Source: an uncultured Fluviicola sp.
GTDB taxonomy: Bacteria > Bacteroidota > Bacteroidia > Flavobacteriales_D > Crocinitomicaceae
Direction: 5' to 3'
Length of the DNA: 64,000 nucleotides
Assembly: GCF_902168135.1 (NCBI RefSeq)
Contig: NZ_CABHOL010000021.1
Span: 186,001 to 250,000, forward strand
Part shown: piece after piece, positions 34,750 to 44,913 of the stretch
Numbering within the stretch: position 1 is the stretch's first letter
How the letters are laid out: the number at the start of each line of letters is the position of its first letter
Position numbers and translations under genes: made by a program
The notes under the pieces: model-generated
What the model was told of the DNA's origin: nothing
Seen by the model: only the letters and a program-made list of their open reading frames with translations
Databases searched by the model: none

Positions 34750-37700
34750 TATCTTGTTACGGTAATATTACCGGTATATTTTTCTGTTCTGCCATCCGAG
34801 AATGTTACATCCGCCTGGTAAGCATACACACCTGTATTCAATTTCACCCCATTAAAGATTCCATCCCATTTGAATGCAGGATCTGAACTCATAACCATGC
34901 GGTTACCCCAGCGGTCGTAAACATACCAGGTAAACGACACTACGTCTCTACCGATTCTTGGCCCCAGGTAATCATTCAAGCCATCTCCGTTTGGTGAGAA
35001 CGCTGTTGGCATGTGGAAGCCGTTGAAACAACCTTCTCCTACCGGATTCGGATCACATCCATCCAACGGATTGGTTCCGTCTGCAATTTCCTCTCCGTCA
35101 TTGATTCCGTCTCCATCCGTATCCGGATTATTCGGATCTGTTCCGTATTGAGCTTCCGAACCATCCAAAATACCATCACCATCGGTATCGATATTACAAG
35201 CAGGTGTAGCATTCGGCGGATCACAAGGATCCAAAGGATTTGTCGTATTCGTTATTTCATCTCCATCGTTAATTCCGTCCCCGTCCGTATCCGGATTGAC
35301 AGGATCGGTTCCGGCAGTTGCTTCATCGGAATTGGTTAATCCGTCGCCATCCTGGTCACATGGACCGGCATTCGGATTCGGGATACACGGATCAGTATTT
35401 GCCGGATCGGTTTCATCATTGACTCCGTCACCATCCGTATCTGTTGTACTTGATTCCAATCCGTCAATAACTCCATCCCCGTCGGTATCCGTTGGATTTG
35501 ATGGATCAGCACCAATTTCCACACAATCATTTTCACCGTCTCCGTCCGTATCCGGGTTATTCGGATCTGTCCCGGCAGCGATCTCATCTACATTCGTACA
35601 TCCGTCACCATCCAAATCCGGGTTATCGGAGATAAACACTGCAGTAATAGTAACAGGTGCAGCAATATCCATTGAGTTTGTATCCTGCGTAATTGCTGCT
35701 GTTAAAGTGTTTGCGGTGTATTCCCAATGGTCAAATACAAATCCTGTAAGCGGACGTGCAATTAAATTTGTCTGAATTCCTCCGAAATAATTCGCGTTCC
35801 ACGGATAAGTCGGTGCCCAAATTGAGTTCACTTTAACTTCTCCGGAGTTTGCAGGACTAACCGTTACCACCACCGCATTCGGACCGGTAACCTGGTAACA
35901 ATCCGTCATACCCTGGTTCAGAGCCGTACATCGCAGGTTGATAAAATCCCTCATTGCCTGTACATTTGCCTGCCAACCGGCAACCGAACCTCCCCATCTG
36001 GTGCAGTGAGCCGCCATTTCCGGAGCAATCTCGTTCACCATACTGTCCAGCAGGTTATTCATGTACGGACAGGAAAAATGAGTGTTGACCAGGTCAATGT
36101 ATCTTGAAATGTAATATTGTTCTACAGTTGGGTTCTCATTAATCAGCTTCTGGATAATATTTGTATGCCCCTGCCCGCCGGGATTAGGAAGATTTTCTAC
36201 GTTACACGGATCGGCATTCGCGCTCGGATCGGGAATATTCGTGAAATTGATATAATGCCCGAAGCATGCATCCATATCCCAAAGAATATAGCGCCATTTC
36301 TTTTTGTCCCCGTTCGGATCCATTCCGCGCCACCAACCGGTGTTCCAGTTTAACCAATCCTGGCTGACAATGTAGGAGTTGATCACAAAATAGTCTACCA
36401 AAGACTCCCAATTCAACAAGCTGTCTACATAATTGAAGTTAGCCGCAACCCCCATGTTGTTTGTGTTGACATAGTTTCTCAACGCATTCCAGGCAGGGAG
36501 TGCATTCGGTGCCCCGTATTCTTCCCAGGTAGCACCCCAGGTTTTCAAATACTGTAAATTATACTTATCCTGATCATAATAATGTTTGGTATAATCCGCA
36601 TCATCTGCTTTTTCACGTAATTCGTATACTCCCCAGTATTGCCCGTTCAAATAAACAACACATGGTCTCCATGTACGCTCATCCAGTTTAAGATCCGCAC
36701 GCTGTGATAAAGTATGTACAAACGCATCACGGATGTGTGCTCCTCCGGTTTCAAACGGATAATTATCACTTGCAGCAGGCTTCAGGATCAGACGCTGAAA
36801 TTTATCGCGGTTTACAGAAGGGAAGATCTGATGCTCAATCTCATGGTCGTATCCGTACTGGTCTCTCATAATATAGTCAAAACCTCTCTGCGGATAAGCC
36901 CAGGAGTCATTTCCATGTTTGTTAAACTGTCCTTCTCCTCTACCTGCAAACGATTGGTCCGCTTCCCACAATTCAAAAAATCCCTGTGGTTCTATTTGCG
37001 TTCCGGCCAATAGTGTTGCTACAGAATTGGAGCCCGCTCCGGCAATGGATACAATAGGAACCGTATGATTTACATTCATGAAATAAGTTCCTGACATGGT
37101 GAAACTTGATTCATTGGTAGAAAATGCCTTTGCTCTTAATACTGTTGTAGCCGTGATAGCAACCGGTCCTGCATAAAGCGTTGAAGCCGTCGTTGGAACA
37201 GATCCGTCGGTGGTATAACGAATGGTTGCAGTTGCATCCGAACAGGTAATCGTAACGTTTTGTGTGGTGGTATAGAACCCCGGTGCTACACTGAAAGCCG
37301 GTGTCGGAGTATAAAAGTTAACACCGCCTGCATTCGCTGCGCCGGGAGTTGGCGTTAAAAACAATCTCCAGGTGGCTGATCCGTTTGTTTGACGGCCGAT
37401 CGAATGGTTTTGTTTGGTCATCTGGGTAATTTCTACGAAATCTACCGTTACATTGGCAGGACTGGTTAAGATAATCCATTCATTGCTGGTTTGTGCCAAA
37501 TTAAAATTCGGATGGTACTCAGCACCTGAAACCAAATTCCTGCCACTACAATAAACCATTTTGTAACCTCCGGCAGCTATTGATCCGGAAGGGATTTGCC
37601 ACTTCTGCGGATTTCCGTCATTATCTGACAAATAGTACCCTGTGAGGTCGACCGGAGTTGCACCTGCATTGTATAATTCAACCCAATCTTCGTATTCACC

Positions 37701-37829
37701 GAATGCATCGGTCGGACCATTGACGTTAGAACACGAATATTCATTGATATAAACCTGAGAATTTGCCTGAGTGGTTAGCAAAATAAGGAACAGGAAACAA
37801 GCTGTTTTAAAGAGAGGTAGCAATTTCAT
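34749..37829 (-). CDS. CotH-kinase-like surface protein with TSP3 repeats
   Basis: 1026 residues, signal peptide to about residue 24. Order: lamin-tail domain (~25-145; [21 protein letters not shown]), a chitobiase C-terminal-like domain (~172-250; [13 protein letters not shown]), a CotH kinase-like domain (~255-640; [27 protein letters not shown]), a short beta repeat, then five to six TSP type-3 calcium-binding repeats (~742-925; DTDGDG and [12 protein letters not shown]), and a CHU_C/T9SS type B tail (~935-1026; [30 protein letters not shown]). CotH proteins phosphorylate secreted proteins in spores; activity here is unproved. Coupled to porP by a one-base overlap. Likely a cell-surface protein. 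Confidence 0.87.
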   Translation of the reverse strand: MKLLPLFKTACFLFLILLTTQANSQVYINEYSCSNVNGPTDAFGEYEDWVELYNAGATPVDLTGYYLSDNDGNPQKWQIPSGSIAAGGYKMVYCSGRNLVSGAEYHPNFNLAQTSNEWIILTSPANVTVDFVEITQMTKQNHSIGRQTNGSATWRLFLTPTPGAANAGGVNFYTPTPAFSVAPGFYTTTQNVTITCSDATATIRYTTDGSVPTTASTLYAGPVAITATTVLRAKAFSTNESSFTMSGTYFMNVNHTVPIVSIAGAGSNSVATLLAGTQIEPQGFFELWEADQSFAGRGEGQFNKHGNDSWAYPQRGFDYIMRDQYGYDHEIEHQIFPSVNRDKFQRLILKPAASDNYPFETGGAHIRDAFVHTLSQRADLKLDERTWRPCVVYLNGQYWGVYELREKADDADYTKHYYDQDKYNLQYLKTWGATWEEYGAPNALPAWNALRNYVNTNNMGVAANFNYVDSLLNWESLVDYFVINSYIVSQDWLNWNTGWWRGMDPNGDKKKWRYILWDMDACFGHYINFTNIPDPSANADPCNVENLPNPGGQGHTNIIQKLINENPTVEQYYISRYIDLVNTHFSCPYMNNLLDSMVNEIAPEMAAHCTRWGGSVAGWQANVQAMRDFINLRCTALNQGMTDCYQVTGPNAVVVTVSPANSGEVKVNSIWAPTYPWNANYFGGIQTNLIARPLTGFVFDHWEYTANTLTAAITQDTNSMDIAAPVTITAVFISDNPDLDGDGCTNVDEIAAGTDPNNPDTDGDGENDCVEIGADPSNPTDTDGDGVIDGLESSTTDTDGDGVNDETDPANTDPCIPNPNAGPCDQDGDGLTNSDEATAGTDPVNPDTDGDGINDGDEITNTTNPLDPCDPPNATPACNIDTDGDGILDGSEAQYGTDPNNPDTDGDGINDGEEIADGTNPLDGCDPNPVGEGCFNGFHMPTAFSPNGDGLNDYLGPRIGRDVVSFTWYVYDRWGNRMVMSSDPAFKWDGIFNGVKLNTGVYAYQADVTFSDGRTEKYTGNITVTR

Positions 37830-38009
37830 GTATAGTTTTCATTTAAAGAGTGTATAATTTTACGAATCTTTTATGTTATATTCCAAACACTAGACGTAAT
37901 ATTTCACGAAAAGTGGCTGGAAAGTTCATTTTTATTTTGTAATTCCTTGTTCCAGAGGTATTATTTGATTAAAATTCTCTTAATATTGTGGCTCTATAAA
38001 ACCAGACTA

Positions 38010-38435
38010 ATGAAAAAACTAATTTTTGGAATTGCTCTTCTCTCCGCGATTTCAGCATGTAAAAAAGTAGAAGGTGACGGTGGTCGTGCATCTATTTCCG
38101 GAAATGTAATGGTCAATGAAAAATTGCGTATCAATGGTGTAGTTACAGATACTGTAAGCTATGTCGGGGCGAAAGAAGACCTTTACATTATTTATGGTGA
38201 CGGCGACGCTATGTATGACGACAAAATTGAAGTTTCCTATGACGGATCTTTCAAATTTGAATTTTTACAGCCAGGAACTTACACGATTTTCGGGTACAGC
38301 GAAATTTTCCATCCTGGAAATAACGTTCCTAATAACGACGATGATTACAAGACTTTAGAAGTTGTCAGTAAAACGGTAACCATCGGCAAAAAGGAAAACG
38401 CTGATATCGGAACGATTACATTAATGAAAAACTAA
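38010..38435 (+). CDS. Small lipoprotein of unknown function
   Basis: 141 residues from the ATG at 38010; the longer frame to 37947 only adds a poor N-terminus. MKKLIFGIALLSAISAC gives lipid Cys17, followed by KKVEGDGG. The rest resembles a carboxypeptidase-regulatory/prealbumin beta domain (ASISGNVMVN; YDGSFKFEFLQPGTYTIFGYSE). The DUF2490 gene follows with no gap (stop TAA next to ATG), so the pair is an operon. A surface or periplasmic partner of that barrel is a reasonable guess. Confidence 0.6.
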   Translation: MKKLIFGIALLSAISACKKVEGDGGRASISGNVMVNEKLRINGVVTDTVSYVGAKEDLYIIYGDGDAMYDDKIEVSYDGSFKFEFLQPGTYTIFGYSEIFHPGNNVPNNDDDYKTLEVVSKTVTIGKKENADIGTITLMKN

Positions 38436-39167
38436 ATGAAGTCCTTATTCATTGCTGTTCTTTTCATTATGCCTTGTTTTTTGGCGTGGAATCAGCAGAG
38501 CACCAGAGGACAATATTGGTTCAGCGCAGGTATAAAACGTGAGCTCAAGTACGATCTGGAAGCAAGCCTGAATACAAACCTGCGTTTGAATAATTTCGGT
38601 CAATTGGCTACTTTATACCAGGAAGCAAGTTTGAAATACACCAAACTGGATTGGTTCAGACCTTCTGTTGAGTACAGGATTATCACGGATTATGATGAAA
38701 ACAGGAATTATGATAACAGCCATCGCTTGAATTTCAATGCGGATTTCCGCCATAAGGTCCAACAGATCAAGTTCGGAGCCCGTGTGCGTTATCAGATGTT
38801 AATCGGGGGATTTACTACAACCGGAGGAGATCTGGACCCGGCAATTCGTATAAAACCGCATGTGGAATGGGATAAACCCAAATCCAAAATCACCCCGGGG
38901 GCTGCCGTAGAGTTTTTCTATAACCCAATAAATGAGCCGTTTGGTCGTACCTGGAACCGCATTCGTTACGGCTTAAAACTGGATTTCAATCTTCCCGGAT
39001 CGAATGAGCTTGGTTTGACTTATTATTACGGTCAGAGGTTCAATTCCAAAAATAATTACAACGAGCACATTCTTTCTTTGGAATATACCTTCGAGTGGAA
39101 AAAAGCCAAGAAGAAGAAAAAGAAAGATGACGATGCATTGGAAGAGGATATTGAATACCCTGAATAG
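38436..39167 (+). CDS. DUF2490 outer-membrane protein
   Basis: 243 residues with a signal peptide ending near AWNQ. The pattern GQYWFSAGIKRELKYDLE, the strand FRPSVEYRIITDYDENRNYDNSHRLN region and repeated beta hairpins fit DUF2490, a barrel family of unknown role. The C-terminus is unusual: a run of Lys (KKAKKKKKKDDD) followed by acidic residues ends the protein and would lie outside the barrel. It begins directly after the lipoprotein stop. Confidence 0.75.
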   Translation: MKSLFIAVLFIMPCFLAWNQQSTRGQYWFSAGIKRELKYDLEASLNTNLRLNNFGQLATLYQEASLKYTKLDWFRPSVEYRIITDYDENRNYDNSHRLNFNADFRHKVQQIKFGARVRYQMLIGGFTTTGGDLDPAIRIKPHVEWDKPKSKITPGAAVEFFYNPINEPFGRTWNRIRYGLKLDFNLPGSNELGLTYYYGQRFNSKNNYNEHILSLEYTFEWKKAKKKKKKDDDALEEDIEYPE

Positions 39168-39187
39168 AAATATGTTCAGAAAGTTTA

Positions 39188-39248
39188 AAGGGTTTAAAAG
39201 TTCAAGGTGAAAGTCTTAAAAGAAACATATTTGAACTTTTGAACCCTT
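39188..39248. terminator. AT-rich inverted repeat between convergent genes
   Basis: Arms AAGGGTTTAAAAGTTCAAG (39188-39206) and TTTGAACTTTTGAACCCTT (39230-39248) pair at 17 of 19 positions. It lies between the DUF2490 gene and rodA, which converge, so it can serve both. Confidence 0.6.
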
Positions 39249-39264
39249 CTGTTTTGAAATTTCC

Positions 39265-40662
39265 TTAGAAAAGTACATCCCTGCGCTGACTGTCCAGCTT
39301 CAGAAGGATAAACAAAAGCATGGAGAAAGACATCAACGATGATCCTCCGTAACTAAAGAACGGAAGTGGAATTCCAATCACCGGTGCCAACCCGATATTC
39401 ATCCCGATATTCACCGCGAAGTGATAGAAAACGATCATCGCCACGCAATAAGCATACACCCTGTTGAAAGTAGAACGTTGTCGTTCGGCAATAACAATGA
39501 TCCGGAACAACATCCCCATAAACAGGAATACAATGACCAGGCTTCCCATGAAACCCCATTCTTCGGCAAGCGGACAAAAGATAAAATCCGTTTCGCTCTC
39601 GGGAACGTGGTTTGAACGCACACTTGCAACGCTTGCTTTTTTATACCCTTTTCCGAATAAACCTCCGGAACCTACAGCGGCCATTGCGCGATTTCGGTTG
39701 TAATCCTTTCCGTCATCGTCCTTGCGCAATCCTAAAACCAATTCGATCCGGTCTTTCTGGTGTTGTGCCAAACTTGAAAAAGAAAAGTTTACAGTAGTTG
39801 AAACGGCCACTGACAAAAGCCATCCGGTAATAATTACGAGAAGCACCCTTCTTTGTTCGCGTTTAGAAGAAACCCAGCGCAAGATCAAATACGCTACCAA
39901 AGCAATCACCGTAATTACCGTAATTACTCCGTAAAATCCCGGGATTAAAACTCCCTGCATAAACGTGAATTCGTACTTATTCCCACTCATTAAAAGTGTC
40001 ACGATAGACAAAAACACCACGTAGAACAAAATCGGGATAAAGTGACTACCCACCCAGGTGTCTTTAAAACGAACTCCGGGAATCAGGTTCACCACTTTTA
40101 GGACCAGCGGATCGAAGGTAATTCCTTCGCGGTACATCACGAAAAAGAACGAAGTAAATACTACAAAAGTCCCTGCATCCGGTTGCAATAAAATCAGTAT
40201 CATCGGGACCATCACGATAGCCAATGCAATAAACACCGTCTGCACGTTCTGGTTTTTCACATTTACGGTTGAGACATAACGCGATAAAGCAATGGCCGTA
40301 CCGATCTTCATAAACTCGGCAGGCTGAATTCCCATAGAACCAATTCCCAACCATGCTCGCGCACCATTGATAGGCGGAGTGAACAATACAACAATCAGCA
40401 GGGAAAAACAAAACAGGTAGATCGGGACTGCAAATTTTCGATAGATATCCGAATCGATCAGGAATACGAGAAATCCGAGAAAAATAGAAATTCCCACCCA
40501 CATAATCTGTTTCCCGTATTTTTGTGAAAAGTCGAAAATATTGGGATGGTCCGGATCATACGCCGCCGAATAAACGTTTGCAATTCCCATACCCAACATG
40601 ATGATTACTATTGAAAGCAACCACCAGTCTACGTGCTGTGTCAGGGAATCTTCTCTTCTCAT
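39265..40662 (-). CDS. rodA: Rod shape-determining SEDS glycosyltransferase RodA
   Basis: 465 residues, FtsW/RodA/SpoVE family, about ten or more helices. RodA polymerises peptidoglycan glycan strands with PBP2 during side-wall growth. Motifs: IQPAEFMKIGTAIALSRY, QPDAGTFVVF, then GSGGLFGKGYKKASVAS, PESETDFIFCPLAEEWGF and LPFFSYGGSSLMS. It is about 95 residues longer than the E. coli enzyme, with an extra stretch near 190-300 that holds two added helices and a soluble segment with GLRKDDDGKDYN. It is last in the mreC-mreD-mrdA-rodA set; a 200-base gap with a repeat separates it from mrdA. Confidence 0.93.
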   Translation of the reverse strand: MRREDSLTQHVDWWLLSIVIIMLGMGIANVYSAAYDPDHPNIFDFSQKYGKQIMWVGISIFLGFLVFLIDSDIYRKFAVPIYLFCFSLLIVVLFTPPINGARAWLGIGSMGIQPAEFMKIGTAIALSRYVSTVNVKNQNVQTVFIALAIVMVPMILILLQPDAGTFVVFTSFFFVMYREGITFDPLVLKVVNLIPGVRFKDTWVGSHFIPILFYVVFLSIVTLLMSGNKYEFTFMQGVLIPGFYGVITVITVIALVAYLILRWVSSKREQRRVLLVIITGWLLSVAVSTTVNFSFSSLAQHQKDRIELVLGLRKDDDGKDYNRNRAMAAVGSGGLFGKGYKKASVASVRSNHVPESETDFIFCPLAEEWGFMGSLVIVFLFMGMLFRIIVIAERQRSTFNRVYAYCVAMIVFYHFAVNIGMNIGLAPVIGIPLPFFSYGGSSLMSFSMLLFILLKLDSQRRDVLF

Positions 40663-40702
40663 TTCTTTTCTTTACCGCTAATTCTGTTTTTCTAAACTAA
40701 TC

Positions 40703-40860
40703 CTCTTTGTTGAACTGCACTACCACTTGTTGTTCTTCGCCTAAAGCAATTTATCATTGCTTTGCTGCGCCTCTGCTAAAGCTTCAGCGGCACGCAGATG
40801 GTGGAGCAAGGTCTGCGTAAGCATTCAGTCTTCACAAACTGCGTTTGCTCTTATCAAAAG
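40703..40860. repeat. Dispersed intergenic repeat, long copy
   Basis: Begins CTCTTTGTTGAACTGCACTA (identical in inverted copy near 12.75 kb), contains TTCAGTCTTCA, and ends TTATCAAAAG two bases before the mrdA stop. The middle has small inverted segments (GCTTTGCTGCGCCTC, GCAGATGGTGGAGC). It is a longer version of the element at 33578. No gene lies here. Confidence 0.5.
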
Positions 40861-40861
40861 C

Positions 40862-42745
40862 CTACGGCTTTTTCTTCTTGGGCCGTGCTTTCATATTCAA
40901 CAAATTCGCATTCACGATCATCTGTTCTTTTGCCTTGTCTTTCACTTTGCGGTGAACGTACTTTTCCATCATCAGGCTGGCTGTCGGAGCAGCCCAAACA
41001 CCTCCAAAACCGGCATTTTCGATGAATACAGCGATAGCGATCTTCGGATTTTCCATGGGAGCAAAAGCAATAAAAACCGAGTGGTCTTCTCCATGCGGGT
41101 TTTGTGCCGTTCCCGTTTTTCCGCAAACGATCATTCCTTCTACCTGGGCTTTTTTCGCAGTACCTCCCGGTTCGTAAACTGCTCTTCGCATTCCTTCAAT
41201 GACCGGTTCGTAGTGAACTGCATCTACTTTTGTTCGATGGATTTTCTTAAACTGCGGAAGCGGACCTTTGTTTCCGATAGAACGAACAAAATGAGGGGTG
41301 TAATACCATCCGCGGTTTGCTATGATTGCTGCAATATTGGCCATCTGGAGCGGTGTTACTTTTACCTCTCCCTGTCCGATAGAAATGGAACGAATAGTAG
41401 AAAATGCCCACGTATTGTGTCCATACCATTTATCGTAATAAGCTGAATTGGGGATCAAACCGGAGCGCATTCCCGTAACATCTGTTTCAAACTCGCTTCC
41501 CAGTCCAAAGCTCATGATGTAATCATACCAAATATTCAACCCAATCTCTGCATCAGCAAAAATGGAACGTTTTTTACCCTGCTGGATAATCCGGCGCATG
41601 ACGTAATAGAAATAAGGGTTACAGGAATTCTTAATTCCGTCAGGCAGGTTATTCGCATTCGGGTGATTGTGGCAGCCCACCATGGATTTGGTGCATGGAA
41701 ACCCGGATTCCGGAGTGATTACTTTTTCCTGTAATCCGATCAATGACTGAAGCAGTTTGAAGATCGATCCCGGAGGATATTCCGCAGCCAATGGTCTTGG
41801 ATATAACGGTTTTCCTTCATCCAATAATAACTTGGGATAATTTTTTCCGATATTTCTTCTTCCAACCAGGATATTCGGGTCAAAGCTCGGAGCAGAGACC
41901 AGCGCCAGGATTTCTCCCGTTTTCGGCTCAATTGCAACAATACAGCCGCGTTTGTTCTGCATCAGTTTTTCTCCGTAAACCTGCAGCTGAATATCCAGTC
42001 CAAGGTGTAAAGCCGGACCTTGTTCTGCAAGTGTATCATACTTTCCTCCCGCATACGATTCAATGGCATTGTTCAAAGCAGAAGTTACCACATATTTGAT
42101 TCCTTTTTGTCCGCGCAGTTCTTTTTCATAATAGCGCTCAATTCCTGCTCTTCCGATCTGGTCACCCCGTCTGTAGAAAGCATCTTCCTCCAATTCTTCT
42201 TTTGTTACCTCGTTCAGATAACCAAAAATATTTGCCCCACCCGAATACGGGTAGCTTCTCATGGAGGTTAAATCTTCGTAGAAACCGGGAAATCTCTCCA
42301 AATGGGGAGCAATGCGTGTAATTTCATCGATCGTTAATTCCTTAATGAACGGATAGGCACGCTGAGGCTGATAATTATCCTGGTATTTGTTAATGTTCTT
42401 ATTGAAGTACCTTCCTTCTCCTTTTTTGATCTGGTAGAAACGGTCTTTTACTTCCTGCTTCGTCCAGCCAACCAGTTTTGCGAAGGCTACCGTATCAAAA
42501 TCGTGAATATCCTCCTCTTTCATCATCAGGTTGTAGTAACTTCTGTTCGTTACCACCTTCTTGTCATGCCGGTCAAAAACAATTCCGCGCGGAGGAGTGA
42601 TTTCTTTTCGTTTCTCTGCAATTTCCTGCGCCCGCAATTTCCAGGAATCATCCACCACCTGCATGAAAAACAAGCGGATCAAATAAATGGCCCCGACCAG
42701 GATAAAAAACACCAGAATCACATATTTTCTTCCATCCAGATTCAT
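40862..42745 (-). CDS. mrdA: Penicillin-binding protein 2 (transpeptidase)
   Basis: 627 residues with one N-terminal membrane anchor (about 9-30) and a class B PBP architecture. Active-site motifs: Ser327-x-x-Lys330 in PPGSIFKL, SCN at 374-376 and KTG at 543-545. It cross-links peptidoglycan made by RodA during elongation. A Cys/His cluster (PCTKSMVGCHNHP, residues 350-362) precedes the SCN motif and may bind zinc, as E. coli PBP2 does at a nearby place; the comparison is from memory. It overlaps mreD by four bases. Confidence 0.95.
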   Translation of the reverse strand: MNLDGRKYVILVFFILVGAIYLIRLFFMQVVDDSWKLRAQEIAEKRKEITPPRGIVFDRHDKKVVTNRSYYNLMMKEEDIHDFDTVAFAKLVGWTKQEVKDRFYQIKKGEGRYFNKNINKYQDNYQPQRAYPFIKELTIDEITRIAPHLERFPGFYEDLTSMRSYPYSGGANIFGYLNEVTKEELEEDAFYRRGDQIGRAGIERYYEKELRGQKGIKYVVTSALNNAIESYAGGKYDTLAEQGPALHLGLDIQLQVYGEKLMQNKRGCIVAIEPKTGEILALVSAPSFDPNILVGRRNIGKNYPKLLLDEGKPLYPRPLAAEYPPGSIFKLLQSLIGLQEKVITPESGFPCTKSMVGCHNHPNANNLPDGIKNSCNPYFYYVMRRIIQQGKKRSIFADAEIGLNIWYDYIMSFGLGSEFETDVTGMRSGLIPNSAYYDKWYGHNTWAFSTIRSISIGQGEVKVTPLQMANIAAIIANRGWYYTPHFVRSIGNKGPLPQFKKIHRTKVDAVHYEPVIEGMRRAVYEPGGTAKKAQVEGMIVCGKTGTAQNPHGEDHSVFIAFAPMENPKIAIAVFIENAGFGGVWAAPTASLMMEKYVHRKVKDKAKEQMIVNANLLNMKARPKKKKP

Positions 42746-43260
42746 CGTACAGCCTTTTTGTTAGAGACGAAAATAAATTGCACTAATAGACTTAATAAAA
42801 AGGAACTCGGTACACTTAATCCGATCTTGATCAGGATCCAGATGAATTCATTCAATTTGAAGGATTCGATCGTAAAGAACCAGATATGATGAATCAATAG
42901 CAAACTTCCATAAGCATAGAGGAACCAGCGTCCGCCCATGGAATAGACATTCACAGACTCGACACTTTCATAACCGTCTCTCGGTGAAAGCCACTTGAAG
43001 ATAATCGGACGGAAAAAGGCCATAATTACCGCACTGGACGCGTGCAGTCCGAAGGTGTTTGAAAAGGAATCGATCACTAATCCGAAAGCGAAACTAAGAA
43101 GCATCAGAGGTACTGTTCCCATTTGAAAGGGGAGCATGAAAATGAACAAGGGATAAATCATCACATACAGACCCAATCCCGGCTCCAGGTTGTTCAATAT
43201 CAATGCCTGGAACAGCGCAAATAATACGAAACGAATGCTATTTAAAACAAAACTATTCAC
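42742..43260 (-). CDS. mreD: Rod shape-determining protein MreD
   Basis: 172 residues with five to six predicted helices and a probable GTG start directly after the mreC stop (TAAGTG). MreD is an inner-membrane partner of MreC in the elongation complex. Assignment rests mostly on position between mreC and mrdA, length and helix pattern (LYVMIYPLFIFMLPFQMG, FAFGLVIDSFSNTFGLHASS). The motif with GLxxDxxSxTxGLHA is typical of the Bacteroidota version. It overlaps mrdA by four bases. Confidence 0.88.
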   Translation of the reverse strand: MNSFVLNSIRFVLFALFQALILNNLEPGLGLYVMIYPLFIFMLPFQMGTVPLMLLSFAFGLVIDSFSNTFGLHASSAVIMAFFRPIIFKWLSPRDGYESVESVNVYSMGGRWFLYAYGSLLLIHHIWFFTIESFKLNEFIWILIKIGLSVPSSFLLSLLVQFIFVSNKKAVR

Positions 43261-44109
43261 TTACAACTCATCTTCTTCTTTATCCGGCGGAATTTTTCCT
43301 TCCAGTTCTCTTAATTCGTCCAGCATCACATTCTTGATCACGTAAACGTGTTGAATGGTACGGAAATCTTCTGCAATTCTAACCTGCAGGTCCCACAATG
43401 GTTTCCCTTCGATGGATTTGCGTTTGGTAATTACTCCGACCGGAATTCCTTTCGGGTAGATTCCCGAACCTCCGCGCGTAATAACCTTCGTGAATTTTTT
43501 GATTGAGATATCGTTGGAAATTCCTGAAATCTGGCAGATTTTCGGGTTTATCCCATCCCACTTCAACAATCCGAAAGCACCACCATCACGCATACTGACG
43601 TCCACATTGATATTTTTGGAAAGAATTGTTTTTACAACCGAATAGGATTCTCCTACCAGGTGAACAATTCCCACAACTCCCTTGGAAGAAATCACTCCCC
43701 ATCCTTTCTGGATTCCGTGATTTTTTCCGATATCGATCGTCATATAATTATTCCTTTTATCATACGTATTGTTTATAACGGATGCCGCCATATACAAATA
43801 CTGCTGCTGATAATTGGTGTCCTCGATCTGGATCAGTTCCCGGTCGATTTTATAATTGGAAAGTTTGAGCTTTTCTCTAAGACGGGCATTTTCCAACTCC
43901 AATTTCCGGTTTGTACCTTCGAGATTAAAATGTTTTGCGACCGAGTTTCGCATTTCAAACAGCCTCCCGTTTATTTGCGAAGCACTGGAAAAAACCTGCA
44001 GACGGGCAAACTCAGAATATCGGATATACGCAGAAAGTGCTGCAACTTGCAACAAAACAAAGACCAAAAAGATCTGAAATCGTTTGAAAAAAGCAATCAA
44101 ATTGCGCAT
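43261..44109 (-). CDS. mreC: Rod shape-determining protein MreC
   Basis: 282 residues: one anchor helix (about 12-30), a coiled-coil segment (about 50-85, with NRKLELENARLREKLKL), then the two beta-barrel-like lobes with DIGKNHGIQKGWGVIS, GVVGIVH and ITRGGSGIYPKGIPVGV. MreC links MreB to PBP2 and RodA in the periplasm. The tail KIPPDKEEDEL is acidic. First gene of this cluster on the minus strand, and contiguous with mreD. Confidence 0.93.
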   Translation of the reverse strand: MRNLIAFFKRFQIFLVFVLLQVAALSAYIRYSEFARLQVFSSASQINGRLFEMRNSVAKHFNLEGTNRKLELENARLREKLKLSNYKIDRELIQIEDTNYQQQYLYMAASVINNTYDKRNNYMTIDIGKNHGIQKGWGVISSKGVVGIVHLVGESYSVVKTILSKNINVDVSMRDGGAFGLLKWDGINPKICQISGISNDISIKKFTKVITRGGSGIYPKGIPVGVITKRKSIEGKPLWDLQVRIAEDFRTIQHVYVIKNVMLDELRELEGKIPPDKEEDEL

Positions 44110-44175
44110 GCCACAAAATTAGTTAGATAAACGATTTTCCAACCCGTGAAATCAAATTTTATTTGACAATGTAAA

Positions 44176-44913
44176 TTAAAAAATCGAAAGTGACACTCCA
44201 AAAGCTAATGCGTTGATTTTATCACTCTTACTGCTTCTAAATTGTGGTGCCAGAGTGTAGTCTGCAAACAAGGCCCAATTCCGGATTCCTATCCGCATGT
44301 GAACGCCGTAAACCAGTCGATTTACATCCGGCAATGTTCGATCTTTTACGGCATGTTTATCTTCAGGCCAGACCTTCTGGAAAGTTTGAAGCCGGTAGCC
44401 GATCGAACCTCCGATATGCATTTTGAAATGCTGCCATTTCAGGCTGCGGAAACGAAATTCGACCGGAATAGCAAGTATGTGGTTTCCGAAAGTGTTCTTG
44501 CGGTAATTCGAGTAACTTGAATCGGCATAATAGTGTGTAAACGAGTTGCTGCTATCTGCAAAGAACAACCCTTTCGGACCTGTCTTTTGGTATTTGTAAG
44601 CCAATCCTATTCCCAATGAAACGGTATTCCCGTTGGTAATCGGAATATCCCACATCGTATTGATATTGCAGCCAAATGATCTCCATGGGTTGGATTTGAT
44701 ACTTCCCGACCTCATCAGTTGATTGTAAGTCACGTCAATGATCAAACGGTCGTATTTTCTCAACTTACCGGGTTTGGCAGGTCTCCAGCCTGTATTGTAC
44801 CAGAAAATTCCCGGCCGGTGCCCGGAAACTAAGGCAGAGTCCTTCCCCTGAGGCTGCGCCAGGCCTTGAAAAGAAATTAAAAGAAAAACGATTAATAGTT
44901 TAAGAAATCTCAT
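44176..44913 (-). CDS. Outer-membrane beta-barrel protein of unknown role
   Basis: 245 residues from the ATG at 44913; the frame is open to 44946 but the chosen start gives a clean signal peptide (MRFLKLLIVFLLISFQGLAQ). The mature part has alternating strands (YDRLIIDVTYNQLM, VSLGIGLAYKYQ, ILAIPVEFRFRS, MHIGGSIGYRL, LAFGVSLSIF) and ends in Phe, which fits a small outer-membrane barrel. Its start overlaps the galE 3' end by 14 bases, so it is probably cotranscribed with galE. Function is unknown. Confidence 0.65.
   Translation of the reverse strand: MRFLKLLIVFLLISFQGLAQPQGKDSALVSGHRPGIFWYNTGWRPAKPGKLRKYDRLIIDVTYNQLMRSGSIKSNPWRSFGCNINTMWDIPITNGNTVSLGIGLAYKYQKTGPKGLFFADSSNSFTHYYADSSYSNYRKNTFGNHILAIPVEFRFRSLKWQHFKMHIGGSIGYRLQTFQKVWPEDKHAVKDRTLPDVNRLVYGVHMRIGIRNWALFADYTLAPQFRSSKSDKINALAFGVSLSIF

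Noticed and set aside
35013-35775. Regularly spaced repeats of about 30-40 bases that resemble a CRISPR array, with plus-strand open frames across them
   Set aside because: They are the DTDGDG-coding TSP type-3 repeats of the minus-strand CotH-like protein. Units vary in length and code for a known motif, and the plus-strand frames are antisense shadows with low-complexity Ser/Pro sequence.
38010-39167. Frameshifted single gene made of the lipoprotein and DUF2490 frames
   Set aside because: Each frame has its own clear signal sequence, and the first stop is directly followed by the second start, as expected of an operon.
40757-41446. 229-residue plus-strand open frame over the mrdA 3' half
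   Set aside because: It is antisense to the conserved transpeptidase domain with KTG and SCN motifs, and its composition is that of a shadow frame (many Ser, Cys, Phe).
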